Source: Tanypteryx hageni
Taxonomy: Eukaryota > Arthropoda > Insecta > Odonata > Petaluridae
Direction of reading: 5' to 3'
Length of the DNA: 64,000 nt
Assembly (NCBI GenBank): GCA_028673005.1
Contig: CM054113.1
Span: 173,707,956-173,771,955 of the forward strand
How positions within the stretch are numbered: the stretch's first letter is position 1; every line of letters begins with the position of its first letter. Position numbers and translations under genes: made by a program. Of this stretch, positions 11,605 to 21,605 are shown piece after piece. The notes beneath the pieces are model-generated. The model ran no database searches. It was not told the DNA's origin and worked only from the letters and a program-made list of their open reading frames with translations.

Positions 11605-12595
11605 ATGAATCAACCAGAGAAGATGGTGCGTTCACGTAAGTGCTACGCACTAAACTGCAAGCATACGAGGGGAACGACCGGAGATCTAAAGTTGAAATTA
11701 CATTCGTTTCCTCGCACGGAATCTACGTAAGTACTATTAGCTATATATTTGTAAAAATATTTTTGTAAGTCGACAGAATTATATGCAGTAATACCTCGAT
11801 ATACGAAGTAGAAGCGCTCCGTGAGTTGCTTTCGAGTATTGAAACAATATATCGATTAATTAATGTACTTCTGTATTTTATTACCTACAGTACTACATAT
11901 TGTGTAATAATATTACGTACCGAGAAAAATAAAGAATGAGTTACGTTTCTTTTTGAGATTAATCTTACTATGGTTGTGTTTACGTATGTGAAATTATAAC
12001 CAGATTGCAATTTGGAACACACGAACCTTGTTCTACCGCCCAACTCAGCTTAGTTGTTATTTTTGATCCTTTAATAAGTGACTGAGAACCTTCTCTCGGA
12101 TGTGTTTGTTTATTCCTAAGAAAGGCTGTGGCCTTATATCTATTGCATAATAAGTACAGCCAATTTGACATCCTATACATATATGTATATGTCCTGGGAT
12201 GAATAACAATTATTATTGTTATGGGATTGCAATTTTTAACTTGAAACCTCTCGTTTCGAGATACGGCGAGTATATCGTGGACTACCTGTAGTAATAAGGT
12301 CACTTATTTAGTGTACAGATTATTCGCATATCGAGTTATTACTGTAGTTAGATATGTATCTCAGCATTTTCAACTTTAATAATAGTAACCATTTAACGAG
12401 ATACTTCACTATGGCTTGTTTTCATGTGATGCATATCTTCACTTTAGGCTCTTTAGGAGCAAAGTTGTATTTGATGCATATGTTGAAGTGTTAATAATTC
12501 TGTAATGTTATCATTCCAGGTGCCGAGAATGGGTTCCTATGCTTATTGATTCATTGAGACTGGCAAAAGTCACTTCTGTTCATACTTTGTCATGA
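11605..12595 (+). CDS. Truncated THAP zinc-finger protein, two exons, inside the P-like element
   Basis: Exon 1 is 11605-11726, followed by a GTAAGT donor; exon 2 is 12520-12595 after a TTCCAG acceptor. Joined, they encode 65 residues with no stop until TGA at 12593-12595. The start MNQPEKMVRSRKCYALNC carries the first two cysteines of a C2CH THAP finger, followed by LHSFPRTES, the conserved F-P box, and CREWV, the conserved Trp. The second half of the finger (C-x2-H and the AVPTIF-type end) is missing. THAP domains bind the transposon ends. The protein has no nuclease part, so it can at most be a DNA-binding relic or repressor. A polyadenylation signal AATAAA follows at 12807-12812. The spliced structure is inferred from splice consensus only. 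Confidence 0.6.
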
Positions 12596-13072
12596 CTTGT
12601 TTCTTTATTATTGTTATGATGTTTGTCTGGTGGCTGGCTTCTGCAGCTTTCATATGTTAATTATTCTTTCGTCTGTTACAAACATTCTACTGTATTATTT
12701 TTTCAATGTGTGCATGTTTCCTATATTTATTGAACAATAATTGATCTATGTGGTTCAATTCCATTTAATATCTGTTATATGTAAATATGTACAATATTTC
12801 TTCTGCAATAAAACTATTTAAATTTAAATTATTATTCTTTCTATTCTCACCCATTACTCCTCTGGTTACGTTATTCGTAAAAAGGTTTGATTTGCTAAAT
12901 AAAAAAATTAGCGTCATTTATTGAAAAATAATGAATAAAACTAAATTGGTGTATGATTTTTGAAAATTGCGCTCGCCGTCTGTACGAAGCTGCCATTGGC
13001 TGCTGAAATTCGTCTGCTAGCTGCCTGTTCTCCGCTTCGATTGGCTGTAAAAATGACGTCAACGCAACAGCA

Positions 13073-13238
13073 GCGCCAGCTAGCCAGTGCCTTCACCAAC
13101 TTTTTGTACTAGCCAGCTAAGACCACGATTTTAACATGGGAGTTCCCTCCCCCTGGCGCCAGCTAGCCAGTGCCTTCACCAACTTTTTGTACTAGCCAGC
13201 TAAGACCACGATTTTAACATGGGAGTTCCCTCCCCCTG
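13073..13238. repeat. 83-bp tandem duplication at the right end of the P-like element
   Basis: The unit starting GCGCCAGCTAGCCAGTGCC at 13073 is repeated at 13156. Each copy contains the subterminal repeat and a full copy of the terminal inverted repeat (inner copy at 13140-13155, outer at 13223-13238). The outer copy is the one abutting the target duplication. The two units appear nearly identical. Confidence 0.85.
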
Positions 13239-13280
13239 CTAACATTGAGTCATTCATTGAGTGTCGCGATCATGGTGTGT

Positions 13281-13487
13281 TCAGTCACCGGATCACGAAC
13301 AGCTGAGAGTTAGCAAGAGTTGGTGTTTAGTGTGTGGTGTAGTAGTTGTGTTACATAAGATAATCTCAGGATTGTTGTTAAAATAAAGAAATACCAAGTT
13401 TCGAAGAAGTAGGTGCCACATTAGTAGATGAAAATATCCTCTCTTACTTGGGGTTTATATTTACTGGTTACAGGATGTGTGTATGAC
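13281..13487 (+). other. Putative first exon (with uORF) of the DUF4781 gene
   Basis: The stretch begins with an arthropod initiator-like TCAGTC (13281-13286) and ends at a strong splice donor GTAAGT (13488-13493). An ATG at 13428 opens exactly 20 codons to the donor, reading MKISSLTWGLYLLVTGCVYD, which looks like a signal peptide. If the donor joins the acceptor at 15332-15334 the frame stops after two more codons, making this a short upstream ORF and the rest 5' UTR. Alternatively it is the first exon of a secreted protein whose other exons I cannot identify. Confidence 0.35.
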
Positions 13488-13812
13488 GTAAGTTGCTATG
13501 GTTACTTTGAAATACTAGCAGAAAGCTAATCTTTTAATATTTATTTTCTTAATTTATGAAAAGATGTAAACCCATAATTTGTTATATTAGAATTGATTCA
13601 TCAATTGGAATAACTTTATGGAAAATAAAAGCATTGAGAGTATAATTTTGATACGTTTGTGTTTACACCGGGTTTCACTGTTTCGTAAGACCATATAATA
13701 AAGTCTTCGACAAGTTTAAAGGTGATACAGTGGAAGCCGGTCAACACGAAAGTTGTGGTTCCGTCGAAAATAATTTTTTATGTGTAAGTGTGCTGGTACA
13801 TACGCAAGTTAA

Positions 13813-14744
13813 CCCTCTACTGGTGACGTGTGATTTTTGTAACAACTGATGACGATGGGTCATGGAGACCCTTTAATTAAAAATGCTGTAATTAATATGG
13901 ATATTGTAAATTATCAAAAACATTGCATGCGTCGTTTCTCTACTGTGTTCTGAGCTATTATTCATGATTTAATTATTGATTTTCGTAATTTATCTTAAAT
14001 AGGAAGAAATCGACACAAAAATCACTTCTTTTAACACATTTCACTATTAATTGAAAAAAATCTTAAACAAAATTGCTTTGAAAGAAAATTGATTTTGAAT
14101 TATCGTAGATCGATATTTAAAAAACAGAATTTGAAAAAATTAACTTTGTAGAAAACTGCAGGTATAAAATTTGCATAAAATTATTAGGCCTCGTTAGCAC
14201 AGTCTTTACAAATCGTTTCAATACAACTGAAACACTGGTTTTCCCCATGATACACATTGTAGATTGGTTTTTCTGTCTTTTATATGAGTGCAAAATGCAC
14301 ATCTTCTCATTTTTGGGTCGTTATGCACTTTTTCTGGCTGGGGAACAGGGTTTTTTCAAAATTCTGCTAATGACCAGGCGCAATTCTCGTGGTAATTTGC
14401 TATTTTGTAAGCTTTTGTTAAGCTGAGGTTCAGTTCTTGAGTGAAATTTAGTCGTGTTATTTTGCTATTTTCTGGATGAATTGAATATGACATAAGCATT
14501 TACTGAAGCAATGTTGAGAATTGCGCTGTGTAACTTAATTGGTGACCATGGGTCCTACAGACCCAACAAAAAGTTTGAAATTAAATAATAACAATTCCGA
14601 GAAAAATAATGAACTGCAGCTTTCTAGCGCTGACTATAAATGCCCTAATTTGAGGGTACCTGGATTCGACAGATGGTAAAGTTTAAACATGCGAAGGCAA
14701 TAAAAAACACAGCATCTGTCAGACCCATGGTCACCAGTTAAGAG
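13813..14744 (-). mobile_element. piggyBac-like transposon remnant flanked by TTAA
   Basis: TTAA occurs at 13809-13812 and 14745-14748. Inside these the ends CCCTCTACTGGTGAC and, inverted, CTCTTAACTGGTGACC form a terminal inverted repeat followed by a GATGGGTC/CATGGGTC motif. On the minus strand near 14180-14310 a decayed frame reads RRCAFCTHIKDRKTNLQC followed by further Cys pairs, the Cys-rich C-terminal finger of piggyBac transposases. Internal stops and the 0.93-kb length show that it is a non-autonomous remnant. It lies inside the inferred intron of the DUF4781 gene. Confidence 0.75.
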
Positions 14745-15365
14745 TTAATATGTGTCACTGTCTCCTATAGTCATGGTTAGCGGTCAGGTAGGAAGCAAAG
14801 CGATAGCTTCTCCCATTGCATAAATAGCGCATCCTGCCTGAGATTTTTCTTTGTCTCCTACTAATGGTCAACCAAGCCTTCAGAATCACATGCCTATCCC
14901 GATCCTCCTTCGTTCTCGGCTCCCTCCTCCACCCCTCTGGAAGGCTACTATTTGCTTCATTACTATCTTTTGTCATCTGATGGTTTTATTGTTACCTGAA
15001 GCAATTAGCAAAGAATCATATTTATGGAATCATTTAATATTTTTGTCAAACGATGTTTGAATCAGTCTAGTTTAACGAATAAATTACCAAGGAAAAGTAT
15101 AGACAAAAGATTGAACATAGATTTCATTTCACTCAGTATTTCGCTTTATCCGTCTTTGGGTTTCGGGATTTCAGTCTATTTTAATTTCTATTTTAAAGCA
15201 GTATGCATTGAAACATTAATTACGCTTCTCGAACTATAGCATAGACATTTGGGCATTGATTGCTCTAATTTTAATATTTAGTGTCTTGGCTATTTGTCTA
15301 ATATGAGGCATGATTTATCTTTTAGGACCATTTATAGGACATCAGATTTCATGGTCTAAATAACA

Positions 15366-17180
15366 ATGAAGACTGATGAGGAGTTTGACAAATATGCTCG
15401 CGAGTTGCAGAAAGTGCACTTCGAACTCCTCCATGGTTCTTCCTATGACGTCATAGGACGTGAAGATTTGGACAAGTTTAAATTAATTCTTGATCACTAT
15501 CTTCCAGGAGATGCGGCAAGTAAAATTTATGACACATTCATTCATAAGGGAAGTGATTTAATATTCAGAATTTTAATCATCAATTGTAAATCTGATGAGT
15601 CTTTCTTCAGTGTTCCCGTCATCAGGGTTTTAGAGGATGGAAGGCCGGTGTTCTTTGACAATCACTGCCGAAAGTATTCAGACTGGAAGGATTTCTTATC
15701 CTTTAACAAATTGCCGAAATGCCTGATGATGTATCCTGAAAATGGTTCTTACATTAAGGAAAATGGTCTGGTTAAGCTGGGAACCATAAAATCACCATCT
15801 TCAAGTTTTCTTTCCAAAGCTGATAAATTCATATATGTAACAGCAGAAGTTGTAAGTGTGCTCAGTTCAGTAGCACCTATGTTTGGGATTTGTAAACCAT
15901 ATGCTTCTGCTATAAAGTGGGTATCAGGATTGTCTAATGGTTATCAAATTGCTCACCATTCATATCAGCTGTACGATCGCTATACACATGGACAATTAAT
16001 TGATTTGTCTGATGAAGCTGCAAAAGTACACTGGAGTCACATTGGGAATGGCTTTGTCTCATTTCTTCTGACATATTCGAGAGTTGAGATTACTAATCCA
16101 TCAGGAAAATATGATTGGGAAAATTTTGTTCAGTTTCTGTCAATCTGTCAGAGAGCATATTCAGAACAAGACCCACAGAGGGGTCTCAATTTAGTAAGGG
16201 GTCATGTGCTTTCTCAGCATTTGATTTGTTTGAGTGGAGAAGCAACTGTTTATTTTCAAAAGCTACTAAGTCTTGCATTTGGAAAAGATAGTCAATTCTT
16301 TATAAGTAAAATAATTATTTCTGTGAAAAGCTACCTGGGTGCTGATTTATCTTCTGCATTCAGGCGATTGATATATGTTGACGATATTTCATTAAAGAAA
16401 GTGGCACATGATGTAAAACAAAGCAATGAAATAAATCATTGTTTTTCAACCAAGGTTTATGATTTACTTTCAGAAACAATGGTCAAAGTAGATAGCATAA
16501 TGCAAGAAGTAAATTCTTGGAAATGGGATAAAATATCAGAAGATCAATTGAAGTTTAGAGTAACAGAAATTTGTCGAGGTTGTAGAAAATATGAAACCCT
16601 GCCAGAAATGTGCTGTTACTACAATGTTAAAAATATTGAAGATATCGTAATAAATGGCAAGAAGATTTTTAATGATGTTGGAACTGGAAGGTGTGACTTG
16701 GATAATTTGGTATCTGCTTCAGCAAAATGTTTTCCACAAATACTTTTGTATTCAGTAGAATATGCATCCACACAGGATGGAAATATTGATTGGGATGGCT
16801 TTAAAGAATATTTCATAGACAGGATTCGTAAGGAAAAATTAAGTGAGATTAGGCCATTTACTGAAATAAGGCATGAGATTAATTGGATTAATTCTATTAA
16901 TTTTCAGGTGGTTAAATTTTCAATGAATAAAACTGAAAATGTTATTGACCTTCTCAAACCCAAGAGAGATGCGGATGAACATATTTGTATTCAGGATTTG
17001 GTTAATCTTGGTAAAAAAATATTGGGTAGTTTGAATATTGAGTTTATTATCTTTGAGGCTGATATAAAATGGGTTGTGCTAATCTCAAAAGTTATCAATA
17101 TGGCTGCAATTATTGCACCTAAAATGGAAAGGCTCAATTCCCTCAAAGGCTCTTATCCAGTATTTGTCAGGGCTATTTGA
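15366..17180 (+). CDS. DUF4781-type protein, 604 residues, intact
   Basis: The product has no known molecular function. I recognise the arthropod-enriched DUF4781 domain from the block VIRVLEDGRPVFFDNHCRKY-SDWKDFL--NKLPKC (residues about 84-120) and the following hydrophobic Ala/Gly/Val-rich stretch with SNGYQIAHHSYQLYDRYTHG (about 190-210). The N-terminal 80 residues are charged and helical in character. Residues 300-604 show no motif I can name. There is no signal peptide from this ATG. Start choice: an in-frame TAA lies 9 nt upstream and a splice acceptor (TTTTAG) ends at 15334, so the coding region is one exon behind a spliced 5' leader. The frame is free of lesions and a degraded paralogue exists at 28344-29482, so this copy is probably the functional one. 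The family assignment is from memory. Confidence 0.75.
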   Translation: MKTDEEFDKYARELQKVHFELLHGSSYDVIGREDLDKFKLILDHYLPGDAASKIYDTFIHKGSDLIFRILIINCKSDESFFSVPVIRVLEDGRPVFFDNHCRKYSDWKDFLSFNKLPKCLMMYPENGSYIKENGLVKLGTIKSPSSSFLSKADKFIYVTAEVVSVLSSVAPMFGICKPYASAIKWVSGLSNGYQIAHHSYQLYDRYTHGQLIDLSDEAAKVHWSHIGNGFVSFLLTYSRVEITNPSGKYDWENFVQFLSICQRAYSEQDPQRGLNLVRGHVLSQHLICLSGEATVYFQKLLSLAFGKDSQFFISKIIISVKSYLGADLSSAFRRLIYVDDISLKKVAHDVKQSNEINHCFSTKVYDLLSETMVKVDSIMQEVNSWKWDKISEDQLKFRVTEICRGCRKYETLPEMCCYYNVKNIEDIVINGKKIFNDVGTGRCDLDNLVSASAKCFPQILLYSVEYASTQDGNIDWDGFKEYFIDRIRKEKLSEIRPFTEIRHEINWINSINFQVVKFSMNKTENVIDLLKPKRDADEHICIQDLVNLGKKILGSLNIEFIIFEADIKWVVLISKVINMAAIIAPKMERLNSLKGSYPVFVRAI

Positions 17181-19260
17181 TGAATGGACTTCATACCTTT
17201 TTGATTTATGACTATTTTTTCTCTTAGTTTTCAGTTCAATTTTGGATTTGGTATGTTATGGTCATTAGCTTATACATTCTTTTTGCAAAGGGTGCTTAAG
17301 CATTCAATTAAAAAGAAACATAAAGCAAGCTTAAAACACATCTGCACGTTGTTTTCATACATTTTATAATATACCCAAATTGATGGGTTTAAATCAGTAA
17401 AATATCTTAACCTACTAAGAGTATTGTGTAACTTTTTCTTTGTGTATTTTAAAAATTATTTTGATTGATGGAGGGATGTGAGTCTGTATCCCTCTGTGTA
17501 CGATAGAGCTCTGCACGTACCTGACTTTCTGGGCCCATACAAATTCAGTTCCAGCCCAGCACGTACGTTGTTGAAGAAATTATAGGCCCGGATCGTGAGA
17601 CAACTCACAGCCTGTTCAAAGCCCCTTGGCTCAAAAAATGTAATTATTGTATTTCAAATTTTCTACCAACATCTGGGCTGTTCAATGATTTGAAAAGGGC
17701 TTTTTTAATCCATATCTTTGTATGCCTTGGATGACCACAAACAAAATAAATTGCTATAAAAATATATAAATATAATGTTATAGACAAAAAATATATTAAC
17801 CAATTCAATTGGAGGATGAGTCACACTTATTCTTCACTATTCCTGGGTTAGTTTATCTAATAAAAAAAAACCCCATGCAGAGGACTAGTGTGATCTGTCC
17901 TCCATACTGAATGGATTAAATAAAAAATTATGCAAATCATATACATAAATTCCAGACACTGATTAAAATACCCATACAGGACTCTAGTGTATGCACCTCT
18001 GGATCTAGCCTTTTGTTATTGTCTTCCTAAAGGAAGTTCCTCTGGTTTCTTTATTTGAATGGTAGTGTTCTATTATATTGATTATACATAACATGTCATA
18101 TTACTATAAGTGATCAGTAGTTAATTGCTGATACCTGTTATTTTTATATTCAAGAATAACTTGCAGGAAAATCCTATTTGAGTTTGTTGATGTCAGTTAA
18201 TTCCTGTGAATCTGTAATAGTCATAATATAAAACAATTTCATGATCGTTTATAACTGTGAGAATAAATATACATGAATACTTATTTCATATGGATGAACA
18301 TTTAAAGTATCATTTTAATGTACCAGAGGCCTTATTTGATGTACTATCTTGTAAAATATTTGGTATTTTGAATAAAAAGAACAAATTTGATGAAAACTTC
18401 TCTATAGATTCTTTTAAAAACGTTTCCCTAAACCTTATCGTTTAAAAAGGAAAGTAAACGAGTTAAATGTGTTACATCATGGCACTATCTTATTCAATGA
18501 GTGAGTTATGTTTGGTAGTAGTGAAATTAAAATATTAAGTAAGTCTTAAAAGGTATTTATATCTGCAGTTCTACATTATAGAAAACTTAATGAAAGCCTT
18601 AATTTGAAGTTGATTTCTTTTCCTCCTCGTAAATGTACCCTACGTATTTTGAGCGAGAAGAGCAAAATAATTTGAATCGACTATAAATATTGCAGACACT
18701 TTTCACGTGTAAACATTTGTTTTATGAGCAATGGCACAGAGGATGTCTTTCTTAGTGGTTGTATGTATTGGAATTTACTTTTCTTTTGCAGCGTAAGATA
18801 AAAGGATGGAAATGTCTTAACAAATATTTGTAAGATGTTTATAATAGAAAATTCAAGATGATGTTAAATACGTTTTATATTACTCTCCTGTATAGAGAAA
18901 TACGGGAGTAAATGTTATTACCCCAAGTATTTCCTGTACTTCTATGTTCAAAACCGACCTGAAATCCCTGACGAAATGCATGCGGAATATATTGAAGTCT
19001 ACTATCACGAAAGTTAGAAAATCTAAGAATGTAGCCATTCCACTGAATGAAATCGAGCTTTATCGCAGAGGATAAAATTAATGCAAAATTATATTTCAGC
19101 CGGAAAAATAAATTGGCAGTAAATGCTGTTTTGAGCTGGCAAAAGAGATGCACCATCGACAATATTTCCACGGAAAAACGTAATCTTAAATTACACTATT
19201 AAAATATCGTAAGCGAAATACCATTTACTTAAATATTATATAAAACTGTCAGTTTACGTG
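17181..19260. other. Unassigned region downstream of the DUF4781 gene
   Basis: No gene recognised over about 2 kb. An ATTAAA near 17307 could serve as the polyadenylation signal of the DUF4781 transcript. Around 17504 the sequence TAGAGCTCTGCACG resembles a hAT terminus, and a GC-richer block (CCCAGCACGTACG, GGCCCGGATCGTGAG) follows to about 17640, so a decayed hAT insertion is possible. Both flanks of the tRNA gene are AT-rich. Confidence 0.4.
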
Positions 19261-19331
19261 TCCCATGTGGTCTAGTGGCTAGGATATCTGGCTTTCACCC
19301 AGAAGGCCCGGGTTCGATTCCCGGCATGGGA
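19261..19331 (+). tRNA. tRNA-Glu-TTC: tRNA-Glu (anticodon UUC)
   Basis: A complete cloverleaf can be drawn. The acceptor stem pairs TCCCATG with CATGGGA (7 of 7); the D arm contains TAGTGGCTAGGATA; the anticodon stem CTGG/CCAG encloses the loop CTTTCAC with anticodon TTC at 19294-19296; and the T arm has GGTTCGATTCC, which doubles as the Pol III B box. No intron is present. The sequence agrees with the highly conserved animal tRNA-Glu. A run of six T follows within a few bases. Confidence 0.97.
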
Positions 19332-19336
19332 ATTTA

Positions 19337-19342
19337 TTTTTT
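19337..19342 (+). terminator. RNA polymerase III terminator of tRNA-Glu
   Basis: Six consecutive T lie six bases downstream of the mature tRNA 3' end on the sense strand, the standard Pol III stop signal. Confidence 0.85.
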
Positions 19343-19439
19343 GTCCGTTATTTATATATTATTTTCAATAGGAGTGGTAAATTCCTTTGCAAGGTGTTTT
19401 TTTATAGTTTCTACGTATTCTAACGTTATACCTGGTTAA

Positions 19440-19994
19440 AGATGGCGGGAGGCTAAATACATTGAACACATTGAATACGATATTGCTGCTGCAGAGGGTG
19501 CCTTTGTTTTTCATACTGTGAAACATCATAGCAGTTATAAATCGATGGACTGCACATCTGTCATGTTAAAAAATGAATTTTTTGATTAAGAAATAGCAAA
19601 ATAATTTCCTGTGCTAGAACCAAGATAGTATTCATTGTAAACTCTGTACTTGCAAACCATTCTCTTAATATTACTTTTACAACTTTTAAAGAAAATAATA
19701 TTGCATACTGTGGGGTTTCCGCTGATGGAAGCAGTCATGGTTCTGAAAAGATATTTCCAGTAATTATTCAGTATTTTGATGTGAAGGCAAGAGGGTTACA
19801 ATTGAATTACAGAAATGCCTAATGAGACAGCAGATACCATTTCTATTTATGTCAAAGAAACTCTTGAAAAAAACAGTTTGTATGAAAAATTCATTGCATT
19901 CACTGGGGATGATTGCAACACAATGTTTGGAGGACTCAGACGAAATGATGAAGGAAATAATGTCTTTGCAAAATTAAAGAAATTGTTGCAGAAT
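19440..19994 (+). pseudogene. hAT-related transposase fragment, interrupted by Gypsy insertion
   Basis: Decayed frames on the + strand read AFVFHTVKHHSSYKSMDC, then NHSLNITFTTFKENNIAYCG with ADGSSHGSEKIFPVIIQYFD, then PNETADTISIYVKETLEKN and KFIAFTGDDCNTMFGGLRR. This order matches the middle of a BED/C2H2-finger hAT-like transposase family (TVKHH-SY-SMDCTS, then DASNHG--K-FP-V-QYFD, then FCGDNTNTNFGG). Stops and frame changes separate the blocks. The frame runs directly into the Gypsy LTR at 19995, so the retrotransposon inserted into this gene or landed at its broken edge. Confidence 0.7.
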
Positions 19995-20157
19995 TGTAAT
20001 GTCTTAACTCAAACACTCGCGTTGATCTCCAGCTCTGGCGTCAGATTGTCTAGCCTCCACTGTAGCTTTATTTATTGCCCTGAAACAAGTGAAGGCTATG
20101 CGCGCACTTGACACCAATGAAGGACGGTCAAGCGCAAGTCATAGCTACAACATTACA
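19995..20157 (-). repeat. Gypsy 3' LTR (163 bp) with polyadenylation signal
   Basis: The segment runs from TGTAATG to CATTACA, the TG...CA ends expected of an LTR. On the minus strand it contains overlapping AATAAA signals (20067-20076). It is preceded in element orientation by the polypurine tract GGAAGGGGAGGAG (about 20158-20171), which directly abuts it as required for plus-strand priming. I found no matching second LTR in the window. Confidence 0.75.
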
Positions 20158-20268
20158 CTCCTCCCCTTCCACAAAAAACACAAACAAAAAAAACACAAAA
20201 AATTAAGCAATTTACATAAAAACACATACACATATATGTTATATATATAGTCCATTGTTTACATGTCC

Positions 20269-21605
20269 CTAATAATTCTTTGTTTCCCAATTTCTTAGTG
20301 AGTATCTACGCAGAGATATATTACTTTTATCTGCCTCAACAGCTGAATTAACTGTTTCGGCAGTCACTTGTTCCTCAGGACTGCCTACTAACTCCAGTCC
20401 TTGTTCCGTTTCAGTACATGAGGAGATAAGGGGTTTCCAGGAGCCTATGTTGTCCTCTGCAGCCAAGGGTGTTGTGCTGTCCTTCGCTGGAATTCTTGTT
20501 TGCACTTCACTGCTGTTTCCCTTACTATCCCAGAACTCTCGAACTTGGTCCAAATGTCTGTGCCGCACCAACCCGCCATCAGTCTCTATCATGAAATTTC
20601 GAGACCCTTGGACTGCTATGATGGTTCTTATTGCCCACCTGGATCTTCCCCTGTATTGTCTTGCCATCACCTGGTCTCCCACACTGAAGTTCCCTTGTTC
20701 ACCGAATTCTGTAAATTTGGTTTTACAAATGATAGCCGTGATCTGGGAATTCTTCCCAGAAACAGCTTGCTTGGAGCCTCCCTTGTAGTTACATGGGGCG
20801 TGATCCTGGCACTGAAAAGAGACCTGGGTAAGGCAATGTGCAAAGGAATCTTAGTGTGTAAGAGAGACTTAACTTTGGATTTGAACAATTTCACCAAATT
20901 TTCTGCAGCCCCATTTGTTGCTGGGTGGTAAGGAGCAGAATGAATTTGCTCAATACCATTCATTCTACAAAAATGTCCGAATTCTGCAGAGATAAATGTA
21001 GATCCGTTGTCTGTGACTATAGTTTTGGGAAGTCCAAATATTGCAAACAAAGACCTCAGATGAGAAATTATCTCCTCGGATGTCCCATTCCTCAACTCCT
21101 TAACCTCAAGCCATTTTGAGTGGCTGTCTATTATCACAAGAAAAGTTTTTCCTTCAAATGGGCCAGCTAAATCTATATGAAGTCTCTGCCAAGGCTTCTC
21201 TGCCCACTCCCAAGATTATATGGTGCTCTTATTTGGTGCGGGCTTGTGCATTAAACATTGAATGCATGACTTCGTAATAGATTCGATGCACTCATCTAGC
21301 TTTGGCCACCAAACATAAGACCTGACTAAAGATTTCATCTTCACTATGCCCATGTGACTAGAATGGAGCTCTTCTAAAATATGTGGCCTCAAGCTGTTGG
21401 GTATTACTACTCTATTCCCCCACATCAGGCATCCTTGCTCTACTGTCAGTTCATGGCTTCGAATTCTAAAAGGCTTAAACTCTTCATCTGTATGCGATGG
21501 CCAACCAAACAAACAAAAATCAATTATATGACTCAGAATTTTGCCCCTCTTTGACTCTTGACTAATTTTTGTAGCAGTAATTGGTAGAAATTCTCTCTCA
21601 CCCAT
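20269..21605 (-). pseudogene. Gypsy integrase, frameshifted
   Basis: The N-terminal half (21216-21605) carries the HHCC zinc-binding module, ending C-x2-C in SCIQCLMHK, with the WWPKLDE-type box before it. After a disrupted stretch (about 21140-21215) the catalytic core continues with IIDSHSKWLEV (first Asp), VTDNGSTFIS (second Asp) and HPATNGAAENLVK (the Glu), the D,D-35-E triad of retroviral-type integrases. The C-terminal part (20269-20682) has GDQVMARQYRGRSRWAI, a GPY/F-like module, then a Ser/Glu-rich tail. At least one break between modules makes this copy non-functional as it stands. Confidence 0.85.

Larger units (their letters stand above)
11219..13238 (+). mobile_element. P-like (THAP-type) DNA transposon, 2.0 kb
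   Basis: Perfect 16-bp terminal inverted repeats CAGGGGGAGGGAACTC lie at 11219-11234 and inverted at 13223-13238. The flanks are identical CTAACAT at 11212-11218 and 13239-13245 (7 bp, or 8 if the shared G is counted). A second 16-bp inverted pair, AAGTTGGTGAAGGCAC (11247-11262 and inverted at 13170-13185), lies subterminally, recalling the internal inverted repeats of P elements. A small spliced THAP gene lies inside. P-superfamily transposases and Kolobok transposases both carry THAP domains; the 7-8 bp duplication (not TTAA) argues for P. The catalytic part of a transposase is absent, so this copy is non-autonomous. Confidence 0.75.
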
